DNA of 60,000 nucleotides from Acanthaster planci (GCF_001949145.1 NW_019091362.1:2788482-2848481); one strand, 5' to 3'. Shown: positions 23,701 to 34,158, counted from the first letter of the stretch. Notes: generated from the letters alone by a model not told the origin. Numbers and translations: made by a program.

Positions 23701-26700
23701 TTTTTTTAAAAATTGAATCCACCTTTGCAAGTCATTTTTCAGTCCAAGTCATCAACTAAATATGATCAGATGAGCAGCCTGCTCTGTTATGGTGAAAACA
23801 CCATCTGGCTCACATGTGCTCATTGTTCCTGTGAATTTCTTTAACCTTTGCAGACATTACATTCTGCTTACAGGCTTTTTTTATGCCAAACTAACAATCA
23901 GTTTGCTTTTCATAGCCAAGCAGTTATGCCAATCCAGTTGTTGCCGTGGGCCATATCGGCATTTCATGCAATTGCGTCTCATTTGTAGGACATGGACAAA
24001 TGGGAAGGTTTTAAGGTAGCACATTTGGTTTTTGTTCTGCATTAGGATTCATTGTGCAGTGCCTGGTGACAATCATCATGCAGTGCAGCCAGGCTGCTTT
24101 CAGTGGGAGGTCTCACGAGTTTGGGAAAATTACGGAATAGGGGAAATCAATTTGCACATATGCAGGGCAGGCGACATTCATTTTTTCTGCCCAAAATGAT
24201 CGATGTCGCTCTGAAATTTTGCCGTCAGATTTGACAAACATTTCTAGAAACGCCCACATCCATTAAGCAGGAGGGAGCCTATAGCTGTGTTTCTTCATCT
24301 TGATTATTGATGGTTGGTTCTATATTGCTGATTATCATAAAAGAATGTGTGTGCTTGCGATTGGCTGCTGTAGCTTGCCCATTTGTGGCCCTCAGGACAA
24401 CTGTCTCTGCAATATGCCAGTGTATCCTGTGAAAATGAAGAGTGTTGACTTGATACTCTTGTTTCATAACAAACTCCAGTTATATGCTAATTGTATCCCA
24501 CCAACAAAATGTTATCTCCTGAGTAAATAATTCCTCTCAGCCACTGGGGCCAGTCATAACAGAGTGAAATTTGAGTAGCCATTCATAGTCGTTCATGTTC
24601 AACTCCCTGTATGTAAATATACTGTATGTATATAACTATACTTTCCGAGACAGAGCACCTTAATAGGCACTTACATGTAAGGGTGACTGAAAATTTGAAA
24701 ATTGAGTATAGCAGTTTATGTACAAGTACTTCAACAGGATGTACTTTTTTGGTATATGCACAGCAATGTTATAATGTACGTATACGTTGGTAAACCACAG
24801 GAGCTTGAGGTTTTCAAATGCATTGAATCATTACAAGTTTTCTGATGAGAACTTGTGTAAGTTCAGTTCTTTACGCAGAGGGATAAAACAATCGGTTATA
24901 TCGCTCAATCTGTGGAGGTCATTTTTGTCATCTGTCAAGGTTTTTTTGGGTGGGGGTTGGTAAGGAACTTGTTGTGGTATTCTCCCAAAAGGCAGATATT
25001 GCCAATAATGAAATGGCCAATTCTAGATGATATTTTTAATATTTCCTTATCCATGTAGGGGACAACATGATGTTTGTTTCACAACAGGACACATTTTTTA
25101 TGTCTTGCATTTTTCATTAATGTGTTGAATTCTTTAACAATGGCCCAAGCTAAAATGCCACTCTTTGCTTGTTCACAGACTGATACCAACTTTTGGTGAA
25201 ACTGAAAGTGAACCATGTGGAAGGAAGTGATTGCAAAAGAGCTGTGTTTTGAAATCTTTCATGTCGTTTGTTTTCTTTGAATACTTCATACACAGCCCGT
25301 GCTGCTGCTTATCTGTTGTAAGTTTATTGTGTAGTATGATTACCTAGTCCAGAGAGAAAGCCAGAGAAAATTGTAAACGTAACAGGGAAGGAAACGAACA
25401 AGGAAGTTGTTGGAATAATTTTTGATCAGTTACACCAGTTATTTGTAGCACAGCAAATGTGAGACTTGAAAGGCAGATGCAGAGAAGCACATGATGTATA
25501 TGCATTATAGGATGCATGGAAGAATGTTGTTACCATTAATTTCCATTTCCACATTGCTCCATGGATACCTACTTAACCTCCACGAGGAAGTTACTAAGAA
25601 GAGCTTATTATCAAGTGTCAAAGCTGACCCTTCGGCCTTACGGTTGGCTTCGAACCTTGCCCATTAGGAGAACGGCTGCTGCTGTTGGTACTTTTGCCCC
25701 CTGTCGGCAAAGACAAGAGCATTTTGAGCTGGGGAAGAATGATCTCAGCGTTGGCTGCTGCAGTCAAGGTTTGTCTTGCTCAGTTCATTTGGTTGTCACT
25801 CTGTGACATGGGTGTCACCGAACATGTTTGAGAACAGGGGATGTTCATGGGAAACTTTGTGGACTTTGTCTATAATTATGAAATATGCAAAACTGTCCAT
25901 TAAGCACAGTTTTTTTGTGCACAATGATTCTGAAGCTCTTACAGTAAAGGTTCTTGAATGCTTCCATATTCTAGAATGTAATGAACTGGGCACTATCAAC
26001 ATCTTTTTCTGCTGTTGTTCGGTCACAATTTGATCCTGAAATGCAGGCGACATGTATTTTTGTCCAATGGGGTTTTGCCAAATGTAAGCTGAAAAGTACC
26101 TGGCACTCTTCCCTAAAACTAGGTGCGAGGGTGGAGGGTACATGTACATTCACATTGAGGTGTTTGTGAGTTAGTGATGCAGGGCGCAGCTTCAGAGATT
26201 TATGGGTTGAACTCCGTCTCACCTTTGAAAGGTGAGGACTTACCTGTCATACAGCGGCACAACAATTGTCATTCTCCTTGCAGCGATTGGTGATTAGCAC
26301 CAAAAGAAAACTTACAACATCAACCGGGCATTCAACACGGATGCAGCTCACGCAGAGTATGGGTCTTGTTGCTGTGAGCCGCTGTTGAAATGCTGCATTT
26401 AGGCCCTTCAATATTTACACCCTTCAAGGTTGTGATGCACTCGTTTTCATTTGATTAAGATCTTCACTTGAAGTCATCAATCTTACATGCCTATACCTGT
26501 TGACTAATTGAGACAGATAAGTTAGATCTCTGTATGTACTGCTGTATGGTCCCTTGCATGCAAAGGAAGATGGGAGAATGGAGACGGGGACCAGACTAAT
26601 TTAATTAATTGGAAATTAGGGGTGTTGTTTACCCAAGATGACTGCAGAATATTGTGTTGACTAATGCACAGAGGGATTGAATGACTTAATGCATAGGCAG

Positions 26701-29700
26701 CCCAGACCTCACTGCAGAAGTGCCAAATGCCACAGTCTCATTTGCAAAACTAACTCCAGGTGGCGATGCATTGATTTTCACAGTGAAGCGCTTTTTGTGA
26801 GTGTGAGTGCTGCGATGGGCCTTCGTGAATTCATGCAGGATTATATAGCCAAAGGTTTGATCCATGCATTTAACTCAGCAGTGCGTGCGCGGCATGATGG
26901 TTGTATTTTTTTTTACATACATAGGGTTTCCTCTGAGCACATTAGGCCGATGATACATGGACATAAGGTGTCTGCTCAAATATAATTATATAACATAACA
27001 TGGACCCTATAGCACATGAATTGAAATTGCACATGAATATGTAATATTTTTCTTCCTGTGATTGTTTGTGGCAGATGTGCACTTATATTTTTTATGTGTC
27101 ATGTTTAAACATCCTCCACCTGACAGAGTAAATCTCTATAAACTTGAGAACAAATTTAGAGCCTCTCAGTTTATCAGGTTTTCCTTCTTCCTGTTGTTGT
27201 TTTTGGCGGGAAATGAATTTCTTTTTCACTACTGTAGATTATCTCTCTATGGAATTTTTACAGTAAATTACCTCTGTACAGATGTCTACATGACAGAAGA
27301 ATATGTAATAGACGCAGTGCCGTTTTAAATGGTCATTTTGCTGATCATTTTCACAATATTAGCTATATGGCAATGACTATATTCCATTCAGTGATTTATT
27401 TGATGCAGCGCTTGTAATGAATAATCCTGGCCAAACTGATCCTGAACACTGCATAGCTTGCTGTCGGGCTGTGACACCATCAAAGGCTGCAGTCCAACCA
27501 CTAAATTCAATTGAGATGTTAACTGTTTCATCAAGGATGCATGTTCATGATTGTTAAGGGGATAAGGCATAAGTAGATACATGTGTATCTTACACGTGTA
27601 GGTTCCCGAAAAACCTTGTGAGACAGTATGGTAGCCCTTTGCTATGAGTCACTGTGTTTTAGCTTGGAGAATCCATGCGTGATCATGCAGGCAGTCTGCC
27701 CATCAGGAATGATAATGATGCACAAGCAGTCTCTGGAGAAAATTCCAGAATATCTGAGAAATGAAACAGACTCACACAGTTTGATTTTGTTGAGGTTTAT
27801 AGAGGGATTTTAAATTGCTCATTAAAAAGCAATATGAAAGCAAATGATTCAAGCAAAATGGAAGTGCTATCCACGTGGGAAGAGTTTTTTTTAAAGAAAA
27901 TTTCAAATAGATAAATTGAAGTGTTGGATCACGTGTGGAAGGTAAAATTCTGTTTGTCTTTGCTTTTCAGTTGGAGAGGAGAGTGCGGAAGAAAGTGACT
28001 GGTCTTCAGAGGATGAAGGCTCTGCCTCCAGACGGGTCCGTAATGATGGCGGCCACAGGAAAGCGCGGCGCAACCGGTCCCGCAGAGACCGTAAGCAAAA
28101 GGACGCTAAATTGGATGAGAAGCAGAAAGTCAGCAAACCCCCCGAGGAGAAACAGGAGAATACGGCCACACCGGCCCCCAGCGCTCCGGTCACCCGGCTG
28201 GCCGAAGTCCTGTCCAGCAAGGAAGGGCTGAAGAGCGCTGCCTTGAAGTCCACTGCCAGGGATAACTCCAATGCCAAGGACGAGGCAGAAGGAAAGGTCT
28301 CCGAAGAAGTGCACAGCGACTCAACAACAATCATCAAGTGAGCTGATTTCTGACTTTCCATATTGGTGTCTGAGTGTGGAAGGTCAGGTATTTGTGAATG
28401 TACAGTACATTGCAGTTGAAAGTCAACACTGGGAATGGGAAATTTTGTGAGAGGATTTCACTTTCACATTTCACAAGGGATGAAAGTTTCCCCACTCGCT
28501 TGAAAAGGCCTGAGGATGTTTTCCTGTTTGTGTGATAAGTTGTGAAAATCTTTTTCCACTGTTTTCTACATTTTGTGAAATAAAAATGAATTCCCCGGGG
28601 AGAAAAAAAGTGTGAAGAAAAGTTCCCATTCCCAGAGTTTCAGTTGCTATGTGCTGTACGTTTCTTAGTGGCGATGCTTTCTAGAAGAAATGTTAACTCC
28701 TGAGAGTAAGATTGCTCAAGAGTCAATCAGCCCACCAGGGGATGAATTTGTGCTTACATGAACAATAATAATATTCAGTGTTGTAGGTCTCGAGACCTGG
28801 TTTCGGTCTCGAGACTGTCTTGAGACCTTTTTTTGAGGTCTCGGTCTCGCCCTGTCAAGGTCTTGGTCTTGGGAGGGCCAGTCTCAGTCTCGAAAGCGCC
28901 AATCTCGGTCTTGGTCTCGGCCTCGTATGCAATAGTCTCGGGTCTCCCCCTCGAGACCATAACAAAGTGCGCATCTAGCTACCACGCATGCACATGGTTG
29001 CAAAAGGCAAACTTACCTCCACTTGAGTCAAATCTTCAACCACTGATATAAATACAACACAGTCTTGTTCAGATTTTTTGCAATAAACAACGAAATCGAT
29101 GCTGAAATGACGACTAGTCAATGCAGCATGATGCAGCCTTGTCCCAAGTTGTTACTTTATTTCCAATCCAGAATAGCCATGCTGCTTGACACCATGGAGA
29201 TGAGGTTGTGAGTAGCGGAATTCGCACACTAGACTGGTTCCCATTTCCTACGTAGTTTCCTGCTAAACGTAGGGCTGGGACAGGAACCAGTCTGTGTGTG
29301 TGCGCACGCTATGAATTGTGTGCACTTGTGAAAGTGCTTTCATTCTGTCTTGTACGTGGTACATCTTTTTTGGATATTTGTTTTTCAGTATTTTGCTTAC
29401 AAAAAACAGTCTAAGGATATTTGTTTTAATGATCATATCATTTGGGACACTCGGGTTGAAAATGACCAGACCAGGGTAAAAGTAGAGCAGTATCTCTGAT
29501 AAAACTGAGACATTCTTTAACAAATATTTGACCTATTTGTGTGTGTGTGAGTTTATGCTAATGTTTTCATTTATTTCTTTTGTACTTAATTGCACTGCTA
29601 TATGTTTGTCCCTATTTACCTTTTGGTAAAAACTAAACATTGGTTTATGGTTGGTCTCGGTCTCGGATGTTGTGGTCTCGGCCTCGACCTGCAAAAGTCT

Positions 29701-32700
29701 GTTTCAAAGTCCTGGTCTTAGTCTTAAAGTAGTAGGTGTTGGTGTCATATGCCTTGGTCTCGTTCTCGGTCTTGGTCTCGGACACCAAGGTCTCGGATAA
29801 TATACACACTAATAATATTCAAGAGAAAATTTTGAACCACAGTAAAATCCCATCACCTCCCAATGTTGCCTGTTGTACATAAAAGTGCACAAACACAGCT
29901 GTGTGGTCATAACAGCACACCCATCCAGCTTCTGTCCCAGTTTATACATACCTACTTATGTGTGTGTGTGGGGGGGGAGGTCTGTTAACTTTATTCACTT
30001 GGATGTCATCGCTAGCACAGCAGGATCCAAGGACTCCAGAATCACTGCTTTAGTGGCAACAAGCTAAAGTATGGGGACACTGAGCTTATAATGCATGAAG
30101 TATTCCTCGTGAATTATCTAAGCTGTGCAATGACAGAACTGGAACCTTCACTGAAAACAGCACCTAGCATGTCCACGAACAATTCGCCGCACATGCACAT
30201 GCGATACATACATAACACATCGGTGAACCACAACACATTACATGTAAAGAACTGAAGTCTCTCAGTCCCTTTGATTTTGGGGGGTTTTGGAGGGATCTTT
30301 GGAGGGACCGTCGTTGCATTTCTTGTACAGTAATGGAATGAAGAAACAAGAAAAATCCTACGGGATTGTAAATTGTTTCTGGACCCAAATGGACCCTTCA
30401 AGTTGAAAACGACATCAATTTAGTACAGTTAGGGGCCAAAATGCCATGGTGTGTTGCAAGTGATGACCTCCCACAGAACTGTATTGACTGTACACAGATA
30501 ATAGAAAATAAATAGTTATCATCCTTTTACTTGTACTTTGGCTTGTACTTTGTCCAAAATATACCTTCTTCTATTCGACCTTTGACTGCCTTTTTACATT
30601 TTCCACAAACAATACCAGAAAACACACAAAACGACATGGTATGCACTCGCACAACTATGAACCAATGCAGACAGCCCCGGCCAAATCTCATTGGGCCCCC
30701 ACACCCGGGCCCTTTCTCAGTGCTGCATCTCAATGCATGATCTGTGCTTCAGCTCAAGATGAGAACATTGACCAGGAGAGTAGGGGACCTGGGGAGGGTA
30801 TGTCTATTGACATGTGTCCAACAGTTTTGGCCAGGATGGTAGATTGTGGTGAATTTGAGTTCTAACTGAAGAGTTTCAAGAAGGGATTATACAAAGTGAT
30901 TTATCGTTACAAAGTTTAGAAGAATCCTAATGCTCTCCGGTTTACAGTGTTGAGATGTGAATAATAGCAAAGTTATGTCTTTAGTAAAGAGATTTCCCAG
31001 GATAGGATAAGGGTCATAGTTGAGTTGGTTAAACTGAAATAATTCTGGAATGGATAAGCAAGCTTTCTCGTATTCTGATATATTCCTACTCAAAATATAC
31101 AACATTCTGATTTCTTCCAAATGCGGCATTGGAATTTTGTGCTATCAGAAATTGTGCCTAAGATCAGTTCATAGGATTTCATGTGCTTTTTTAATAATCT
31201 TGCTGTTATGCCCATTCCTAAATCTTCTAGCCAGCGAACTCTTTACACTCTTCAATAATTCTCTATCCCTCTCGGCCATGCCCTAGGATAAAACCCCCAC
31301 CCACTGCACCCAAGCCCAGGGCAAAACGGACCAACAGCACCAAGTCCAGCGACGGCATGGAGGACAAGCCTGGAGAGTCAAGAAACTGCAAAGCTGCAGA
31401 AGATAAGAACACAGACGAAGTGACAGCCACCTTTGGTCCAGTAGATGACAACATTTTTGACGGGGTAAGTGTCACAGGATGTGGTAAGTTGTATTGTTAT
31501 ACCACGGTCATAGATAGTGAGTTTTTAATCGTTCATGAATTGATGTGATTGATATCATGATATGCCACAAGCATGCATTTATGATCGAGTGCATTGGTGA
31601 TGTTGCCATGCCACAAAGAAATGATGGATAATGGTGATATTTCCCACAGTTGACGTGTCCACTGCGTTGTTATTGGGAAACCTTGGGTATGAGGATAGAT
31701 AGCCACGCTGGTACTACTCTTTAATTATTGTAAGAGATGTGCTGTGTATGGGACAGTGAAACACTATGCATATTCATATGTGACCCACCACAACAAAATG
31801 AGCGTAAAGTCACATTCCGCTCTTTTCTGTTTTGAGGGTTTAAACTCATGGAGGTCAATTTGGGGTATTGTAATATTTGAAAGAGCAAGCTATCTCCTAT
31901 TTAATTCCAAATATGTCGCAGGATCATATATTTAAAAATGTCATTTTCTCAACAATTTGACAATAGCATTATTCGTGCCTTGTCAGAAATGTTGAAACAA
32001 TGCGAGAACAAAAACACCAAGCTGCCCAAACAATTTCACATTATCTCATACTTCAATCGTAAGTGTTCAAAATACACACCGTTGGGAAAGCTCTCTTTTG
32101 CTGAATTCAAACATACCAATATCTCAATTTTTGAAAATTCCGACTTTCAGCTCATTTTGTGGCGACAGCTTGAATGTACTCTGACCATGACCAAGACCTG
32201 TAGGTTAGACTTCCGTTCCTGGGCCCACCCATGCTTTTGGAACATGAGTAATCACTGGTTTCTGCTGCAGCTGTCATTGTTGTTTATATTAAATGCTAAT
32301 GCCATTTTCTTTTCTCATGTGGTCTTCAATCTTGCCAATGCTTTTTACCAGAATTTTGTGTAAATAATGTCTTGAAATTCAATCAGTTTACAAAAACCCA
32401 GTGCCTTATGAATCCCAGTTTTCTCTGTAAACCAGTTAGGTTTAAATCCTACATTTTCCCCTCTTTTCAAAACAAAAACAAAACACAGCTCAACAAAGGA
32501 CAGCACAATCATTTTAAATTTTCCTTTTTATTATGTATCTAATTTGCTGCTCAAGGGTTTGAATTCGTCTATTTTTTTTCATTTATCTTGCAGTGAAATA
32601 TGCATAAATTACACACAAAAGTGTAATCTATGAACATGGTGTAACAAACCAATTGTTGACTGTTGTGACGGGGTCCATGGTGTTTTGTACACCCAAGGGC

Positions 32701-34106
32701 CAAATGGCACTCAAGGTGAAGCCCAGGGTGTCATTTCCCCTCCCCCCACAGTTTACCAAACCCACGGACCCCTACACAGCAGGCAACAATTGTTTTATGT
32801 TAACTTGACAGATGATAGAGATTGACCCCTCTTCTCATTATGATGCTCCAGTCTTCAAGAGCACTGTCCCAAGAAACAGGGTTATGCCATAAAGTAGCCT
32901 AGCTCTCTGTCATCATAGGTCCAATAAACTGAGGTTAAATCACTTAAATTCCCATTGTGGGTTTCAGCTGTGTAGTTGAGTCCAGCACAAGTTTATTACG
33001 GGTTGAATCACAAATAAAAAAAACAAGTCCATCATGCATCCATCACAAGTTGAATCACAAGGCAAATTACATATCTGGCAACAAGCACATGGGACGAATG
33101 ATGACAGCGCTATAGCTTTGTTACAGTTGAATTTGATCGTTTGAGAATTGACTTGATACAGGTTGACTTTTGGTGAACATATGAGGGCTTTAACATGGAT
33201 AGGTGTGACTGGCCATAAAGAGTGGAACTGTTGAATAACTTGTCAGGAAAGGGATCAAATATTTGATTGTTGGGCATTGTAAATTTCCAAATGCAAGCAT
33301 GCCTGGCATGGTTTGATACACTGTAGGGACATGCTTCTAGACTCCTTTGCACAGGAAAAATCATTTTTTTGTGCGGAAATGAGCAGAAGCCTTTTTTTTT
33401 GCACCAGATGTACATGTAGGCCACTTGACCCCAAAGGGATAACAGATAAAAGTCAATATTGAAAAGGTTGATTACTCCAAAAAAGTTGACACTCCCTGGC
33501 CATTTTTGCTCGTGCATATTTCTTTTGAAAAACAGCCACAACTGTACATGCATGTGCATGTATAGTTCATTGCAACTGAAAGTTATACTGGGAATGGGAA
33601 ATTCTCTTCACACTTTCGCTCTTCCCATGGGATTCATTTTGATTTCACAAAATGTGGAGAGCAATTATGAGAGGACATTTTCACAGCTTTTCACACAAGC
33701 AGAAAAACAATTTCACGTCTTTTCACACAGGTGGGAGAACATTTTCATGCCTTTTCACACAAGTGGAGAAAAAATGTTGACATTTTGTGGGAAGTGAATG
33801 TAAAAGCGAATTCAAAAGCAGCAGTCATCGGCAAGAATCAACCCAGGATCTTCTACACTCCGCATCATACATGTTCAACCACTGTGCCCACACTGGAGCA
33901 TTAGAGTCATTGTTCCGATTCCAGTTTCAACCTTTTCTTTTCTCCGTTTTCCCCTCCAGATGGAGATCACTAAGCCAAAGCTGACATCTTACAAGCGCAC
34001 CATGGGGCCGCAGGGCCGTCGCCTGCCCCAGCGCTACTCCAACCAGGTCCAGTCGCAGCGCTTCTCCAACCAAAGCACCAATTCCCTGGCCGCTGTGTCC
34101 GCCTAA
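2660..34106 (+). CDS. Coiled-coil, basic low-complexity protein, 5'-partial (7 exons)
   Basis: Spliced gene: join(2660-2738, 3088-3187, 3659-4024, 4649-4895, 27971-28337, 31287-31464, 33960-34106). All exons have GT donors and AG acceptors, and the codon phases match at every junction, giving ~494 codons including the TAA. The first visible exon begins mid-codon, so upstream exons are missing. The first ~70 residues form a heptad-rich coiled coil (EINRLLSHLAQVTREK, then HKELLRMAEERANRAEMKAM). Next come a proline/basic segment (IPPRRKEVKYP), a Gly/Thr/Ser-rich stretch, a Lys-rich tract, a Ser/Glu patch (EESDWSSEDEG) followed by an Arg/Lys cluster that could be a nuclear or nucleic-acid-binding signal, and an Arg/Gln/Ser-rich tail. 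I see no enzyme domain and do not recognise the family. The layout would suit a cytoskeletal, centrosomal or scaffold protein, but that is inference. The fourth intron (~23 kb) hosts a GPCR gene. The exons are clearly more GC-rich than the introns. Confidence 0.85.
3088..3187 (+). CDS. Coiled-coil protein, second visible exon
   Basis: Acceptor gactacag and donor GTATAA (a weaker donor, but in phase). The 100 nt continue the heptads (KVHKELLRMAEERANRAE) and end in phase 0 at ERE, joining LRFLMEEQ in the next exon. Confidence 0.75.
3659..4024 (+). CDS. Coiled-coil protein, proline/basic and Gly-rich exon
   Basis: Acceptor ccctgcag and donor GTACAT bound 366 nt, phase 0 on both sides. It encodes the end of the coiled coil (LRFLMEEQ), then IPPRRKEVKYP, a GRTAGGGGTS low-complexity run and a Lys/Glu tail. 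The GC content is sharply higher than in the flanks. Open reading in the overlapping frames is a by-product of this composition. Confidence 0.85.
4649..4895 (+). CDS. Coiled-coil protein, exon before the giant intron
   Basis: Acceptor gctttacag and donor GTAAGT bound 247 nt, phase 0 in and phase 1 out. It encodes VSFLQRVQSRVTSAQ, a Ser/Ala-rich stretch and the acidic run SLEEESSKSEYEVPMDP. It is followed by the ~23-kb intron that contains the GPCR. Confidence 0.85.
5221..5515 (-). mobile_element. tRNA-derived SINE (copy 1)
   Basis: Read on the minus strand: a tRNA-like head ending in a B-box-like GGGTTTGAATCCCA, then GCCATATGTGAACAGAGTTG, TTCTCTGGTTTT, CAAATATGGGTCATTTGGT, GCTTGACCA and ATCCTTTGTTAATTTAGCC. 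The same ordered blocks occur in the plus-strand copy near 47325-47601. The two copies have diverged by point changes and small indels, so both are old insertions. This copy has a 37-bp duplication in its head. Confidence 0.75.
5457..5530. repeat. 37-bp tandem duplication inside the SINE head
   Basis: Two adjacent copies of a 37-bp unit begin with GACAGTGATGGACGTATGTC (5457 and 5494) and differ at only a few bases. The unit corresponds to the anticodon-side part of the tRNA-like head of the minus-strand SINE. Confidence 0.85.
6840..6945. repeat. Small foldback with GAGGGCGCTATTTG arms
   Basis: Perfect 14-bp inverted copies at 6853-6866 and 6914-6927, with weaker pairing outward on both sides. 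A short intronic element or remnant. Confidence 0.55.
12895..14301 (+). CDS. Intronless class A (rhodopsin-like) GPCR, atypical orphan
   Basis: A seven-helix receptor of 468 residues from ATG 12895; the ATG at 12904 (residue 4) has a better Kozak context. NFS (6-8) and NNS (10-12) are N-glycosylation sites. Helices lie near 27-50, 61-83, 96-119, 138-160, 183-211, 393-415 and 431-453. Conserved class A marks are N42 (1.50), C96 (3.25), DRY 120-122, W148 (4.50), P196 (5.50), P409 (6.50) and NPIVY 446-450. The CNSAVNPIVYTVFKKDF stretch and the long basic loop 3 (~212-390) resemble aminergic receptors. However, 3.32 is Ser103 rather than Asp, 2.50 is Asn70, 6.48 is Met407 rather than Trp, and extracellular loop 2 has no Cys. 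It should sit in the plasma membrane and may couple to G proteins. The ligand is unknown. It lies inside an intron of the coiled-coil gene on the same strand, with no introns of its own in the CDS. Confidence 0.93.
   Translation: MNTMANFSINNSQANCVFQDSPSCLLFQIFMSIIAAFGIFSNALVFIVISKFPNMRNVPNYLTASLVLSNWFVCTTAVPFGVLLSEAPDVCRKIACGVPLGISIFLTMVSLWSQCPIVWDRYFIIKLPTVYPRKRSARGAVAAIAVTWLIPALLATPYIAINPDTPSHEHAPAQLHYHPVGPGFYLFCLIVGIGLPILALVLANVAILVEVMRRRKKKIRSLPAALSSKVPARASLAGTSLTALPVLHPIPKKAQSEPASCRGGRKITVSRVNRALICAPTLGEHSSAHDQRPSRVVPRYPLLESTKGRKHGPNLHLKLALPLRHGMKPGTGAPHCRRASAPSTRPSHQGSTISRQAKRRAACISVIHAHGLGTGQGRQVPQAFWFRRERKTFLVTFVILGITVGLMLPMFLFESYVSVGPGTPLLGHMQVSRMLWWLSWCNSAVNPIVYTVFKKDFQVHFKKLFHCT
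15319..15799. repeat. Near-perfect ~480-bp palindromic foldback element
   Basis: The left arm (15319-~15540) and right arm (~15560-15799) are inverted copies over more than 200 bp each. Paired blocks include TTGAATAAAATCTGGTACAC, CACTGTTGCTATACCTTGCG, ATTCAGGGCAAGC, GGAACCAGTCCATT and ACGGTGGT. The turn lies around 15545-15560. Mismatches and small indels are scattered. No coding capacity. Confidence 0.85.
17890..18008. repeat. Foldback element with GTATAGTCACCTGGTCCC arms
   Basis: The arms at 17890-17935 and 17962-18008 are imperfect inverted copies centred on TATAGTCACC(T/A)GGTCCCT, separated by ~26 bp. Confidence 0.65.
20202..20215. promoter_or_regulatory. X-box-like (RFX) motif GTTACCATGGAGAC
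   Basis: Fits the RFX consensus RYYNYY-N2-RRNRAC exactly. It is intronic, and a single isolated site may be chance. Confidence 0.3.
27971..28337 (+). CDS. Coiled-coil protein, acidic-then-basic exon
   Basis: Acceptor tgcttttcag and donor GTGAGC bound 367 nt. Its leading TT completes the G left by the upstream exon (Val). It encodes EESAEESDWSSEDEG, which offers several acidic-directed Ser sites of CK2 type, then an Arg/Lys-rich cluster (KARRNRSRRDRKQK), and a hydrophilic Lys/Glu/Ser segment ending TTIIK. Confidence 0.85.
28400..28660. repeat. Foldback element, CTGGGAATGGGAA family (copy A)
   Basis: Terminal inverted sequences (GTACATTGCAGTTGAAAGT then ACTGGGAATGGGAA, mirrored at ~28625-28660) flank a TTTCACA-rich core. 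A related copy in the opposite orientation lies at 33550-33785. Confidence 0.65.
28785..29810. mobile_element. Element framed by two GGTCTCG minisatellite arrays
   Basis: Degenerate arrays of the heptamer GGTCTCG and variants such as GGTCTTG occur at ~28785-28950 and ~29652-29800 in the same orientation. They flank ~700 bp of unrelated sequence that holds an 11-bp inverted pair (AGACTGGTTCC and GGAACCAGTCT, 29231-29304). This could be a non-autonomous transposon with minisatellite ends, or two local expansions. Confidence 0.55.
31287..31464 (+). CDS. Coiled-coil protein, penultimate exon
   Basis: Acceptor gccctag and donor GTAAGT bound 178 nt. The leading G completes Lys across the junction. 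It encodes IKPPPTAPKPRAKRTNSTKS and ends FGPVDDNIFDG in phase 0. Confidence 0.8.
32641..32802. repeat. Foldback element with CAATTGTTG arms
   Basis: The outer arms pair as inverted copies: CAATTGTTGACTGTTGTG and GGGGTCCATGG on the left, with CAATTGTTGCCTGCTGTG and GGGGTCCGTGG in the reverse complement of the right. The core is GC-richer. Confidence 0.65.
33550..33785. repeat. CTGGGAATGGGAA-family repeat (copy B) with internal minisatellite
   Basis: TTCATTGCAACTGAAAGT and ACTGGGAATGGGAAATT start the copy. Its reverse complement matches the right half of copy A at 28570-28655. Three imperfect units around CTTTTCACACAAG follow at 33690-33770. The opposite terminal arm is not visible. Confidence 0.55.
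33829..33896 (-). repeat. tRNA-like segment (SINE head or tRNA relic)
   Basis: On the minus strand an A-box-like GGGCACAGTGGTTGAAC is followed ~30 bp later by a B-box-like GGGTTGATTC. A full cloverleaf does not form cleanly, so I read it as the promoter part of a SINE or a tRNA pseudogene. It is distinct from the 47325 SINE. Confidence 0.45.
33960..34106 (+). CDS. Coiled-coil protein, terminal exon
   Basis: A strong pyrimidine-rich acceptor (cttttctccgttttcccctccag) opens 147 nt in phase 0. It encodes MEITKPKLTSYKRTMGPQG, then a short Arg/Gln/Ser-rich tail ending SLAAVSA and TAA at 34104-34106. A poly(A) signal lies 47 bp past the stop. Confidence 0.85.
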   Translation: MEITKPKLTSYKRTMGPQGRRLPQRYSNQVQSQRFSNQSTNSLAAVSA

Positions 34107-34152
34107 CGACTCACAGTCTGGACAATGAGAGGTCTTCTTCTTCAGGATTGTA

Positions 34153-34158
34153 AATAAA
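34153..34158 (+). terminator. Polyadenylation signal AATAAA of the coiled-coil gene
   Basis: A canonical AATAAA 47 bp after the stop codon, followed by TG- and T-rich sequence. This would give a very short 3' UTR. Confidence 0.65.

Larger units (their letters stand above)
14302..27970. other. Intron 3' part, after the nested GPCR
   Basis: About 13.7 kb of AT-rich intron. The first part may be GPCR 3' UTR. It contains a ~480-bp palindrome (15319-15799), a foldback (17890-18008), an X-box-like site (20202-20215) and many TACATGTA palindromes. No open frame here resembles a protein family I know. Confidence 0.6.
31465..33959. other. Last intron of the coiled-coil gene
   Basis: The intron holds a 141-codon open frame (31938-32363) without recognisable similarity, a foldback (32641-32802), a copy of the CTGGGAATGGGAA repeat and a tRNA-like segment just upstream of the terminal exon. 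Confidence 0.6.

Noticed and set aside
25796-26149. 117-codon minus-strand open frame
   Set aside because: Overlaps several other chance frames on both strands, with no domain and no splice signals of note.
31938-32363. 141-codon plus-strand open frame in the last intron of the coiled-coil gene
   Set aside because: It begins in an AT-rich context and shows no conserved motif. The end is hydrophobic, but no signal or domain is convincing. Kept only as an intron note.
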